A stretch of DNA of 64,000 nucleotides, from assembly GCA_030248065.1 (NCBI GenBank), contig JASAMV010005873.1, forward strand, positions 41,027 to 105,026, in the 5' to 3' direction. The DNA comes from Rhynchonema sp. JSB1_4 (taxonomy: Eukaryota; Nematoda; Chromadorea; Monhysterida; Xyalidae). How positions within the stretch are numbered: position 1 is the first letter of the stretch; the number at the start of each line of letters is the position of its first letter. Below the pieces are notes generated by a model, which worked only from the letters and a program-made list of their open reading frames with translations, was not told where the DNA came from and searched no databases. Shown piece by piece: positions 36,311 through 47,267 of this stretch. The translations under genes and the position numbers were made by a program.

Positions 36311-36777
36311 CTATCGGGAAACGGGGGGTAATGGTACAGTCGTTAAACCAAGTGGTCGAATCACTTCGTCAACTCAAGCAGCCCCAAATGAGCGCGAAAA
36401 ATAATACAATTGAGGTCAGAAAAACATTTTGACGAACTGACAGGAAAAGCCGAAAGCCGAAATGGCAGTGAAATTTTTTCCATGTCAATGTTCCTCTTTT
36501 CCCGTTTTCCCGTTTCCCGATATGACTACCGAAATGCCCATCCGAAAACGAAACCCGGAATACAGTAAAAGCGATGATGACATCTTTCAGCTGCCTGATG
36601 TCAATCGTTGCGTGTTTTTACGCGAGCAGCAACGTGACGTGCCGCATTTGTGAATTCGAAAAGTAAGCGTTACGCTGATTCCCGCTTCCCGTTCCCCGAT
36701 GTCCGTGTCTGGTCATATCTGGAAACGGGAAAGGAACACTTGGATATAGAAAAAATTTCATTCCCGTTTCCCGATAC
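36311..36777. mobile_element. Inverted-repeat element rich in GGGAAACGGG motifs
   Basis: The left end TATCGGGAAACGGG and right end CCCGTTTCCCGATA are inverted repeats. The interior at 36440-36540 recurs inverted at 36680-36790 (GAAATTTTTTC and TTCCCGTTTTCCCG blocks). It carries the mariner-like fragment 36337-36433. Confidence 0.5.
36337..36433. mobile_element. Degenerate fragment of the CAGTGGTCAACTC MITE
   Basis: TA then CAGTCGTTAAACCAAGTGGT, followed by CACTTCGTCAACTCAAGCAG and a GCCCCAAATGAGCGCGAAAA block as in other copies. The right end is lost. A similarly eroded copy lies near 2037-2150. Confidence 0.5.
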
Positions 36778-37065
36778 GAAACGCGCCCTAATTGAAAGCA
36801 TAGACAATTGAGCAGAGCCAACCTGGGCAAAGAAAAAGCGAGCGGAGAGCAAAAAACGGAACTTAAACCACGAAAACGACCAAGACTAGGCCTGAAGCAG
36901 CACAACCCCGGATAAGTCGAAGTCTGGATCGTTTTCTTTGCCCGAAGATGGTCTGTCTCAAACTGGCTGGCCCCTGCCCGGACACCTTTTGAAGGCAGAC
37001 GGACATATTGGAAATGCTCGTTAACCTTGATTTGACTAAGGCATTCGGTTGCATTCAGCGAGACA

Positions 37066-37650
37066 TCAGCGGATCTGGGGGGCGGCACGGTGACCAGGCC
37101 CCCTCCCCCTTTCATTCAACTTGGCGTTCCTTTCAAAGGGGCAGCTATAAGTTCGTCTCAAATGGTAGCCCGTCTGGCCGGTGTCGCAAATTGGTGCCTG
37201 ACTCCTGCGCCAGAAGCGCAGGGAACGAAGCATGAAGCGAAAAAGTACCAACTTGCGCTCAAGAGCTTGACCACATGCGAAAATGAGCGAAAAATAGGGG
37301 TGACCCGAGCAAGTGCAAAAACTGTTTTGTAATACGAATTTGCAAAAAAACCATTCAAACGTTTTCTAAAAATTTTTCCACAGAAATGTATCAAAATTCA
37401 ATCAGATTTTCGCTGAATTTTCGCCTTAATTTACTTTAAAAGTCAAAAAGCGTGTCAGAAACGCTGAAAAAACGCCGTAGTCTTGCGTGCTAGGACAGCC
37501 TCATATTGAACAGTTTTCGCCTGCATCAAAATCTCCGAATTATTTTAACAGGCACAATATACATATAAAAATTTATGAAAAAATCCACCACGTACTTGTA
37601 AAAATGATGTTGCCCTCTCCTCGGCCGAAACCTGGATCCGCTGCTGCTGG
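37066..37650. mobile_element. Possible hAT-like remnant, related ends to 33142-33514
   Basis: The left end is CAGCGGATCTGGGGGGCGGC and the right end CCTGGATCCGCTGCTG. No target duplication was recognised. Confidence 0.35.
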
Positions 37651-38353
37651 GTGACCTAAAATCAATTTAAGCAATTTAGGAAAGCTGCGGTCGTGTCCGA
37701 CTGTTGCAGTACAGTGCGGCCCAAATTCTCGAAACCTCAACCACCAACCTCTAAGCCGCCGTAACCAGATAGCTTTTTGGGATTTTGGATTGCCTGAATT
37801 CTCCTAAACTCTCACTTTGAACAACATTGCTGTTCGTGCATTCACTCGGAAACAATTGAGATCAGCCAGCTGCAGCTAGATGTTGTTGTCAACCATGTTA
37901 GGGGGCGCAACACCCCCTTGCACCCCTTTCGCTTTCGAGAAGTTTGTTAGTATGCAGAAAACTGTATAGCAGTGAACTGCACGCAAAACGGTTATATGTA
38001 GGTATTTCCGTCATGTCTAAAAGTCACCTACATGTAGCTGTATGTAGCGAAAAATGTATTTTTTCGCGCGTATGTTTAATTTTAATGACAGTTCAGGACG
38101 CAAGCGAAACAGAATAACAACGTTGCATCACGCGTAAATGTGGTCCCGTGCCAATACACAAATGAAAGGCAAGCAAGCGTGCGGTATTCGAAACTCATTG
38201 GTGCAAATTACTTATTATCTTAATTAAACTTATTAAGCGTCTGGCAATTTGCATGTGCCGCAAATCATGATATTAAAGTCTGTTGAATAAAGGTTGAAAA
38301 TGAACGTAACTAACAACCTGTTTAATTTCGCAAGATGTACGATTTATGACATA

Positions 38354-38560
38354 GGGTGGTATGTTTGAAACGGTGTAAACACCTGTTTGACCGTAAAGGT
38401 CGGTCTAAGCTCGATGATCGAAAACTCGGTCGGTTGTAAGCGACATGAAACATCCCACGTTAACAGCAGGCATTTTCACCGAGCTTACACCGACCGAGCT
38501 TTCGCGGACACGTTTGCACCCAACTGAGGTTTTTACACCACCGTTTCGAAAATTCCACCC
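38354..38560. mobile_element. GGGTGGAATT-family MITE, copy 1
   Basis: 207 bp with ends GGGTGGTATGTTTGAAACGG and CCGTTTCGAAAATTCCACCC. Inside are repeated GTGTAAA, AAAGGTCGGT and ACTCGGTCGG motifs and a central TGAAACATCC. The target duplication is unclear (ATA versus ACA). Confidence 0.7.
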
Positions 38561-38797
38561 ACAGTCGCAGTCAGCGTTTATTATTCATTGACCTGAAGTT
38601 CCTATTGCGCACGCTTTCAACCAAGGCGCGTGCGGCAAAACTTTGGCTTATTCCATTGCAGTCTACGCTCGTGTTCTACATGCATTGCCTGCACTGCCTG
38701 GTTAATGCATCGAAACACGCTGCAGCGTACATACGTGGGTAGGTGCATTATTCCACATGATTTCAGTACTGTTAATACGTTTAGGGTGTACTGTATG

Positions 38798-39562
38798 CAG
38801 GGTTGGATTAAAAAAAATTTATTATCGAACTTTTTTTAAAAAAAAACTTTTTAAAATTTTTTTTTAAAAATCACTTTTTTTATTCCGGACCCCCAAAAAA
38901 TTGGTTTCTAGAAAAATGAAATTTCTGAAATCATGTTACTTAGGTATGTTTTGAGGGACACTAAAGAGAACTTCTCCACTGACTTGCATGTTTATGTCGA
39001 TCACCTGCGATCTATCCCATTTGGTCATAATTTGAGAACCCGCGCGAAGGTAACTCTGTGGGCATATATGACAAAGGGAAGACCAACCTTCTGTTTGTGA
39101 ATTTGGGGATAAATTTAAAGAGAGATAAAGAGTTACACCACACTCATGTTGTGTGACAAAAGCAACAAATGACAAATCCACACAACTGCAAATAGGCGAG
39201 CAACGTGAAGTCTGTCGATAGCTTACGTCGATAGCTCAATAACTGCATAGTATACGGTATGGGGTGTCCTATATTATACATGCAGCGATTGCTGGGATGT
39301 CTGGGAACTGTACGAGTCCATTACAACGCCATTTTAAACTGAAATATAAGCGCCGCAGGCGATTTTTTGAGAATGATGAGCAATAAAACGCATGAAAACA
39401 TACATTTTTACCTAAAAAAAGTGAGAAAATAACGAAAAAAAGGGGAAAAATAATAAAAAAGTGGACTTACTTTTTAAAATTTTAAAATAAAAAAAGTGAC
39501 CAACTTTTTAAAAAAAATTTTTTTTACAAAAATATTTTTACTTTTTTTTTAATCCAACCCTG
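38798..39562. mobile_element. hAT-like MITE, CAGGGTTG family, copy 2
   Basis: 765 bp with ends CAGGGTTGGATTAAAAAAA and its complement, flanked by a perfect 8-bp duplication ACTGTATG (38790-38797, 39563-39570). The arms are A/T homopolymer-rich. Confidence 0.82.
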
Positions 39563-40900
39563 ACTGTATGCATCAACTGTACTATTGACTTGCTTTAAGT
39601 TTTGTCCTGTCCAGTCGCTGGGTCTCTCGTGATGACATTTTGTTTAACTTGTTTGTTTAAGTGGCGTGGTAAGCTTCTGATAGCCTCCCTCCTGCGTGTT
39701 TACAATGTAACTTCATGAATTGTAATTTACACACCGCATTGCTTTTAAAGGAATTGAGGTGTGTTGCAAAACATTCGATCTACCGATCGATTTTTAGCTC
39801 CGTTTCTCACAAAAAAACTTTCTTCGCGGTAGAAAGCAATGTCGAGATTGACACTCAGATGAAAGCAGACTGTTTGTGCTTCATAAAAAATCATACAAAA
39901 TAAATATTGCTTTGGCAAACTTCCAGCCCTGTTTCTGGTGGAGGAACAAAGTTTTTTGCAACTATTGCTTCAGTCACGTTCGGTAGTGTTGTTGTCGAAA
40001 AGTGGAACCAGTGTTTGAACGAACACGCAATGATGTCTGAACGCAACGAAATAAAAGAGTAAATTGCCACAAATTTATTGCACCAGCTTGCTATACGTCA
40101 TTCGTGTTTACCTTGTATAGGTTGCTACGCGGTTTTCGAGCATACAGAATCAATTCAATTAAATTTTTATGAACTTCTCATTTATCGTTGTGTCGTTTAT
40201 GAGCAAATTTTCGACCCTGTCGATGATTGCTTGCGGTTATGATTGCAATAGTTCTAATTTGGGGTTAGTGTGCGTTTATGTTTGAACGGCATTCGACTTT
40301 ATGTATCAATCAATACTCAATGTATAACGGTACACCGTTCTGCAAAATTTTTTAATGGTTTTCCATTAAACATATTCGTTTTTGCTCAAAACAGTATTCA
40401 GCCCCTATAAATGTGCATAAAATTGTCCGCATAGCAGAACTTTATCAGAAACACTGTCTTTAACTGTTCAAAGGTGTTCAACCGAGAAAATGACACCGTC
40501 CAACAACCACGTCTTAATCGAACTCAATTCCAAACGAAACATGATCAAAATTAACGACGTATAAATGATTTCTACTTAAAACCGCAACAACAATAAAGCG
40601 CGACGTGAACAAACATGCGTGCGACGCCGGAACGGAAAAACTAATTATTTGACATTAATTTTTATGCCGGCAAAATGAACAACTGTAAAATCTGCCGCAG
40701 CGGGCGTTCTGCCCATTTCGAACGCATGAGAGCTGCGTCGGCCGAACAAGAAAAATAATCGCGGAGCAAAACCAGTAAACGAATTAAACTTGCCAACTTG
40801 GGGTTGTTTTTTTACTCAACAGGCGATTCACAGTACTTGGGCGATTAATTCGTGCACTGTCTAACGACTTAACCTGCACGTTTGTGTCAACTGCAGCATT

Positions 40901-41772
40901 ATGCATAAAACAACGGCAATACTCATCATTCTGGCTCAATATTGGCTATGCAACAGTGCTGTGGAGGTAAGGGGGCTTTCACAGATACCATTCGTAAAAT
41001 CGGTCAAGCGGCCGCCAAAAGGATAGCTCGACCATTTAAAGGTTCCGTCTCAGTTCCTGGCGGTTACCCGTCAATCTCACAACTATACTCTAGCAGTGGT
41101 TTATAGGATTTGGTTCAGGCTCAAGTTCAGGCTAACATTCAGGCCAAGTGTAAGCCAAAATTGAAGCTTGGTCAAGCGCTCAGCTAACCCGCAGAGCCCT
41201 GACATTACGTCAGTATCTTTGGTTCCTGCACTGCTTTCATATATTAATATGTTTCCGTTTCTGATCTTCTGGTACTGTTATTTTGACAATACCTTCGTGC
41301 GGCTTTGTCATCTTAATGTGCAATTCTTGGCGTAACGAATCAATAAACAAAAGCTAAAATCTGATGACCAGTAAGGTTTACGACTTGCGTAGGTTCAATC
41401 CGGAGACCGAAATCCGGAAATAGTTCCGATTCCGGATGATTCATGCTCAGAGAATTTTTTGCGCATTCAGCAAATATTTTCGGTGACCGAAAATGTTTTG
41501 TGTTTGTGCAAATTGTGTTCGTGTTCAGGATTCCGGATTTTTATGTCGACCCTTTGTAAGAAAATGGACACACACACACACAGATGCGCGTGTACCGTCA
41601 CGGATTCGACTATTCGCGTCACCGTGCCGTGTTGGAGTACCGTCGGCGGCAGCAATTGGATCAGGACAGTCAATCGGGCAGACGGTGGAATGGAGACAGA
41701 CGTACGCCGTCGTGGCTGGGCAGACAACGACCGTTGCTCAAACACGGGTACGCCGACGGTATACTGGTCTGA
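40901..41772 (+). CDS. Small secreted, neuropeptide-like precursor (two exons)
   Basis: Exon 1 (40901-40966) encodes a textbook signal peptide, MHKTTAILIILAQYWLCNSA, and ends at GAG/GTAAGG in phase 0. Exon 2 starts after an (AC)n-AG acceptor at 41584, in the same phase, and stays open to a TGA ending at 41772. An alternative donor ACGG/GTACGC sits at 41747. The mature part is very basic (YRRRQQ, SGRRW, GDRRTPSWLGRQRPLLKHG) with dibasic and Gly-Arg sites typical of convertase-processed, amidated peptides. The total is about 84 residues. No known family was recognised, and exon pairing is inferred from phase and proximity. Confidence 0.45.
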
Positions 41773-41890
41773 CAAAACTCTTGGGAGAACCTGTTCAAAC
41801 ACGTTGCCTGATCCGTAAAGCGCATTATGCGGGTGTTAGCTATAGCGGTCACGTGACTACCAACCGCTCAATACACAAGTCTGATACGTT

Positions 41891-42116
41891 GGGTGGAATT
41901 TTCGAAACGGTGTAAAGCTCAGTTGGGTGTAAAGGTCGGTGTAAAGTTCGGTGGAAAGCTCGGTCGGCGTAGCTCGGTGTAAACGTGAAACATCGGCTGT
42001 TATTAACGTGGAATGGTTCAAGTTTACACCGAGGTCGATCACACTGAGCTGTGGACCGAGCTTTCCACCGACCTTTACACCCAACTGACCTTTACACCGT
42101 TTCGAAAATATCACCC
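41891..42116. mobile_element. GGGTGGAATT-family MITE, copy 2
   Basis: 226 bp with ends GGGTGGAATTTTCGAAACGG and CCGTTTCGAAAATATCACCC, flanked by GTT on both sides (41888-41890, 42117-42119). It shares the repeated TCGGTGTAAA motifs and the central TGAAACATC with copy 1. Confidence 0.75.
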
Positions 42117-42439
42117 GTTGTGATTTGCGAAATGCTACGAAACTCAACTGGATATATATACATACATAAGCAAGAAGATATCCATGATACTTCATGGTTA
42201 GCGGTTACGCGAACGCGTAAGTATCCAAGTTGTCGTTTGGAATACGACACGTGAGGGACACGTGAAGTCAAGGGACGTAGGTAGACCGGTACTGTGATTG
42301 GTCGGTTCCGAAGTCAGTCCGGAAAGCACTATGCGTGCAGGCGAGTCAACCTGCGTAATGAGCAGTTCGGTAGATGTTCCCTTGCGTGACTGTGTTGTGT
42401 GAACGTTCGTTATGAAGTGGTTAGCGATCGTTCGAGTGA

Positions 42440-42680
42440 GGGATTAAGTCTCTCAATCAACAACACCAAAAACAACCCCACCCCACCCTTTTGCGTATTC
42501 CCACTGTAAAAATACCTCACTTGCCCCAAGAAATTCCTTGTTTTTATAACCCTACCTTATGTGTGTGATGTCCCTTAAACCCTCCCCCAACCAAAAAACA
42601 CCCTCCCCCTCCTCAAAAACCCCCCCCCCCCCCCCCCCCCGGCCCACCCCGGAAAAGCCGTCCCCCCCCAACACAAAACC
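42440..42680. other. C-homopolymer-rich tract, probably sequencing noise
   Basis: Contains a run of about 20 Cs near 42620-42640 and many C4-C7 runs with few Gs. It lies between the MITE at 41891-42116 and the repeat-protein ORF. Confidence 0.6.
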
Positions 42681-42966
42681 TCGGAGCTAGAATATATTCG
42701 CGAAAAACAAAACAGAAACACAAAAAGGAGCAAAAGCCCACGTTGGTTTTGGTTTGTGATTCGTCCTATTGCATGTATTATATATTTATGTACCTAACCT
42801 AACCTGACTGGGACTTCCAGCTTTTGCAGATTTTCTAGATCAGGTACCGAAGACGCTTGAACATATTCGCAACTTCGGTCCGGGGACGCTCGAGCATACT
42901 CGCAACCTCGGTTACTAATCCGTCGACAAGCTTGAATATATTCGCGCGTCGACTCATCGGTGTGGG

Positions 42967-43719
42967 TTGATGAAATTCGCAGCACCGATGCATTCTTCAA
43001 GCGGCGAGTCCATTCGTCGCGAACCAATGCCGGACGTCAATTCCCGGAAGAACAATCAGGTGCCGGACGTCAATTCCCGGTCGAGCAAGGCAATGCCGGA
43101 TGCCAGTTTCCGGACGAGAACCGCCGATGACCGCAGCAGTCCGCCGAGGCAGGGAGAACAGACAGGCGGATGGATAGGTCAGTCGGGCGAGTCAGTGGTG
43201 TCCATCGGTCGCGGAGGGACCGAGTGGAAGTTCTGGGATGATGATGAGAGTGACAGTGATGTTTCGTTTATCGAGAACCATGCTTTTGGGTTTTCGGAAT
43301 GCATCGACCGTAAGTCAAAGGACCAGGGGTCGGATGCGGAAGTCACTCAGTTCAACGGCCGCTGTAGCGCGGATGTCGATAAGTCAGGAGACCACAACTG
43401 TGGTCAGTCGAACCACTCAGCTAGGCAGGTGTACCGACCGGACACGAAAGCTGGACAGGCGCAAGCAGCGCAGGAGTTCCATGCTAGGTCCGTGCGGGCA
43501 GAGCTAGCTGATGTTCGACAGTCAGATAAAAGGGTGAACCGACCGGACATTAGAGCTGGACAAGCGCAGGCAGCGCAAGAGTTCCATGCTGGGTCCGTGC
43601 GGACGGAGCTTTTGAGTGCTCAACAGGCGCGTAGGGCGCAGGTGTTGTACGATGAATGGTTGAAGGAAGCACGGGCGCGCAGGGCGCAGGAGATCCGCAA
43701 AGAATGCTGTTATCTATAA
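42967..43719 (+). CDS. Hypothetical protein with 35-residue tandem repeats
   Basis: An unspliced ORF of about 249 codons starts at the ATG at 42970 (MKFAAPMHSSSGES). Its first part holds three related PDVNSR/PDASFR repeats. The middle is acidic (WKFWDDDESDSDVSF). The C-terminal third has two copies of a 35-residue unit sharing AGQAQAAQEFHA and SVR-x-EL, then a basic RARRAQEI helix. There is no signal peptide or membrane segment. Just upstream, 42820-42960 carries imperfect repeats of a motif like CATATTCGCAAC. It may be a domesticated or dead retroelement gag-like ORF or a lineage-specific gene. No function is assigned. Confidence 0.5.
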   Translation: MMKFAAPMHSSSGESIRREPMPDVNSRKNNQVPDVNSRSSKAMPDASFRTRTADDRSSPPRQGEQTGGWIGQSGESVVSIGRGGTEWKFWDDDESDSDVSFIENHAFGFSECIDRKSKDQGSDAEVTQFNGRCSADVDKSGDHNCGQSNHSARQVYRPDTKAGQAQAAQEFHARSVRAELADVRQSDKRVNRPDIRAGQAQAAQEFHAGSVRTELLSAQQARRAQVLYDEWLKEARARRAQEIRKECCYL

Positions 43720-46700
43720 GGCAGCGTTGTGTAAACCCATGCATCAAAGATACTTGATGTGATAGGATTAGCTGCGGTTGGTGTTGATAGACACAAAGAA
43801 CATTGACCTGCTTTTTATGAAAATTTTCGCGCTCCGCGCGAGCGAGCGCGCTTTTTGCACCCGCACGCGCTAAATGACTTGCCACTTGGCAGACTGCAGT
43901 GCAGCAGAATGTGAACTTTATGCACGAGCAAAGTATACGCGTGTGTGATTATTTATAGGATTGGTCTTGATAAGAATCAACATACGTACTTCATGCCCAT
44001 AGCCCGGTTCATGAGTACTTCAAGGTTGTGCGTATGTATACTTTGCAAGGGCTACACAAATCCAAAAGCGAATCTGGTCCCAACACACATTTTCTGAAAC
44101 CCGGCGAAAAACGACGCGGTGTAGTTTGACGACGGATTTTCTTTGGCTGCTTTTAGCGTTGTTGCGCTGCAAACCAAAAAAACGGGAATAATGTGCGGCC
44201 CGAGTCGGTTCGACGCCGTAATTCAAACTCGAGAAGATGAACGCGAAATCGTGTCACATTATACTTTTCAACTTTGGACCAAAGTCGTGTTCTGAACGAA
44301 TGTGCTTGTCTACTTGTTAAAATTAAACTTAAACTTGAAAGTTGTCAGGTCAAGGCCCCTTTTAAAAGGTGACCCGGAAGGTTGTTTCAGACTTTCAATG
44401 AAGCGAAATTACAGATGGGTGGTTTTTATAGTAAAATCTGGTTTTCGTGAGATCATTTTTGACGACGTGGTATATTTACATAAAAGGTGACCCAACAATT
44501 GTCGAAAACCTTTTTGTGGGGCTTGATATGGGCCGTTGTTGAACTTTGAGGGACGTAATCTCGCTCGAAAGCATTCTGTATTAAAGGGCTCGGGACATAA
44601 CCGAAGGAAGGATAGCAGGACATATTGTTACATACCGTTGGAAAGCATTCCGACAGCCTATGTCACGCACAAATTTTAAGCTCCTTGGAGATTCGCTATC
44701 TCTTGGTAGAGGGACTTTTCGTTCCAGAAAAAACTGAATTTTTGCACAAATTGGAACGACCGGTGCAGAAACCCCAAATGCATTGAAGGTCAAGTAACAC
44801 GTAGATAGGATTACAACAGCTTCGGAATAACTTATCAACACAACTTCAGTTGCTCAAACCATTGCTTCATACGGTGAGGGTGCGAAACGTTCCAAAAATC
44901 GGCCTTATTTTTCGATAACACAAGTTTGTCCCTAAATTTTGAGGTCACGCTTAGCGCTACGGAAATAAGAATGCAATGGGGAAATAGAGCATCGTCGAAA
45001 GTACCAGAAAATAAGGTTTTTAAATTTTTTAACTTATGGCTAGCTCCGTGACAGGCCTAAAAATTCATTAAATTGCCGCTAAATTAGGTGGTTATATTCA
45101 TCGCCAGAATTGTGACACATAAAGGCCACAGATTGCATCGGATTCGAAACAAAAAATTGAGAGAAACGTCTGGTTTAAGAACCTATTAAGGTCCGAAGAC
45201 CCTAAGGTCTACATATCTGTCTGGGTAGCCATACTAATCTGAATATGATATTCAGCTATAAATGCTGATTGTTAACAGCTATTGTAAATGTGACAGCACC
45301 AAACAATGTATCTGGGGAGTAGCTTTCGAACGATATATAACAAGCCCCAATAATTTATTACGCTTAAGGGCAGAGGCTAAAAAATTGCTTTTTTGACGAT
45401 TTTGGAATGAACCGTCACGTCACCATGTGCGATTTCGGAATTTTGACCGTTTCTTGCCCACAGTAAGAGATAGTATGGGCATGTTATATATCGTTCGATA
45501 GCTACGTTGAAGCTACATCGTTTGAAGCTATTAAATGTCCAATAATCTTTAACAGTAACGACTTATAGCCAAATATCTTATTCAGGCTGGCATGGCTGCA
45601 GCAGCCGGACCATGGAGTTTGAAGTTTTGAAACTTGTTTAGATTGTTGGACTGTGCGCTTATCTGACTTTCTCGTTTCCAATGCAATGCAATGCGTGGCT
45701 TATTTACATCACATTTCCATCAATGAATGCAACTATGTAGTTTAGGGGCAATTTTTAGGTCTTTTTTGGCCCGTCACGCCGCTATCAAAGTGTTTCCAAG
45801 TTTAAAAACCTTATTTTCTGGTACTTTCTACAATGCTCTGTTTTTCTGTTGTATTTTCATTTCTGCAACGCAAAGCACGGCCTCAAAATTTAGGGACAAA
45901 CTTGTGTCCTCGAAAAATATGGCCGATTTTTGGAATGTTTCGCACCCTCACCGAGGGAAACAATGGTTTGAGCGACTGAAGTTGTCATGATAAATTATCC
46001 AGTAGCTGTTGTAATCCCATCCACGTGTTACTCGACCTTCAACTCATTTGGGGTTTCTGCACCGGTCATTTCAAGTTGTGAGAAAATTCACTTTTCTCTG
46101 TAACGAAAAGTCCCTCTACCAAGAGATAGCGAATCTCTAAGGAGCTGAACATTTGTGCGTGATATGTGCTGTCACAGTGCTTTCCAGCGATGTATAACAC
46201 TGTGCTCTGCTGCCCTTTTTTCGGTTGTGTCCCGAGCCCTTTAATTTGCGTTACAATTTCGTCTGGTTATTCGGCGGATAAGCCATTGTTGCGAACAACG
46301 TACAATGCGTCTCCAAATGTTCAACAATTTCGAGATCCAGCCGCGCCAAGTGTTTTCAATTGGGTCTCCCTATTCTATATTATGTACATGTGATCGATTG
46401 TGATGAGCCAGTAAATTCAAGTTTTGAAGTTTTTAAGGTTTTTTTAACTGTACGACAAATTAAAAAATTTTGGGTCGCTCAATTTAAAAAATTTGGGACA
46501 CAGCGACGCTAATTGAATCATTTGGACCTTAATTTACGGCAAATTAAGCCGTTGAGATAAAAAAACAACAAGATAAGAAGATGCCTCCGTAATGTACATG
46601 TGCCTAATGTATATACTGATCCGAAAACTAACACATTGTTGGCAAAACAAAAAGTTCAAAACATGTAGGCCTGTACAATAGTCGGTCAAAGCAGTGCAAG

Positions 46701-47267
46701 AGAGAATACACAACTCAGGCTCATTGGAAATAAAAGTGTGTCGCTGAAAAAGACACACAGCGGAAAGGCGTATTTTGCAATTTCATGATCAAGTAGTGCT
46801 TCAAGCGCGTTGCTTGAGGCAATTTTGTCCGGAAGAGCACATTATGTTTCTGTCGGCGACAAAGCACTTTTATTGTCATACAATGAAACGCATCACAAAA
46901 GAGATTCAAAACATTGCTTCTGGGCTGCCCATCATTTGAATGTGATTGTCCTAAACGCTAACAGTGTGCTGTTGTATTGGCTTGTTGATGTTTCACAGCG
47001 TTAAAAAAGGTTTTCACCCCCGATCATGCTCAATGTGGTAAAATGATCATTTCGTTGGTTGGTGTGGAAGTTCTGGTGTTCGAGTCCACTTGAAATTCGC
47101 ACGCACGCGACTCGAGGATTCCAAACACCTCTTGTCAGATTAATGCTATCTGAACAATGTTTACACACACTCACATTTTTTACCTCAGATACACAAGTTA
47201 AACAAAAAGGGCGCGACGCATTAGTTCACGTGTTTTTATCTGGTCCAAAAACATTCAAATGTATACA
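43720..47267. other. Intergenic region dominated by the piggyBac-like palindrome
   Basis: Apart from the element at 44585-46240, only chance ORFs are seen. A TGATGTTTCA decamer lies at 46986, 280 bases upstream of the TSP1 gene start. A GTTCGAGTC B-box-like motif lies near 47079 without a matching A box. Confidence 0.6.
44585..46240. mobile_element. piggyBac-like foldback element, nearly one long palindrome
   Basis: Bounded by TTAA on both sides (44581-44584, 46241-46244), with ends AGGGCTCGGGACA and TGTCCCGAGCCCT. The two arms, roughly 800 bp each, are inverted copies: the GGCCGATTTTTGGAACGTTT-like block, the CAGAAAATAAGG block and the CGAACGATATATAACA block each recur in reverse on the far side. 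No transposase is seen. The TTAA site suggests piggyBac-type mobilisation. Confidence 0.75.

Larger units (their letters stand above)
34071..40900. other. Intergenic region between CCDC88 and the secreted-peptide gene
   Basis: Contains the CCDC88 3' UTR (no poly(A) signal is certain; AATAAA at 35794 is possible), five MITE-like insertions listed separately and no convincing exon. The stretch 39600-40900 is AT-rich with no repeats recognised and may hold the promoter of the gene at 40901. Confidence 0.6.

Noticed and set aside
44581..44841. Minus-strand ORF resembling the + strand ORF at 58769-58972 (FFLERKVPLPRDSES)
   Set aside because: The similarity comes from shared transposon arms; the third arm copy near 46100 is not open in this frame, so coding is unlikely.
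47059..47110. B-box-like GTTCGAGTCC motif suggesting a tRNA
   Set aside because: No A box or cloverleaf pairing could be found at the right spacing.
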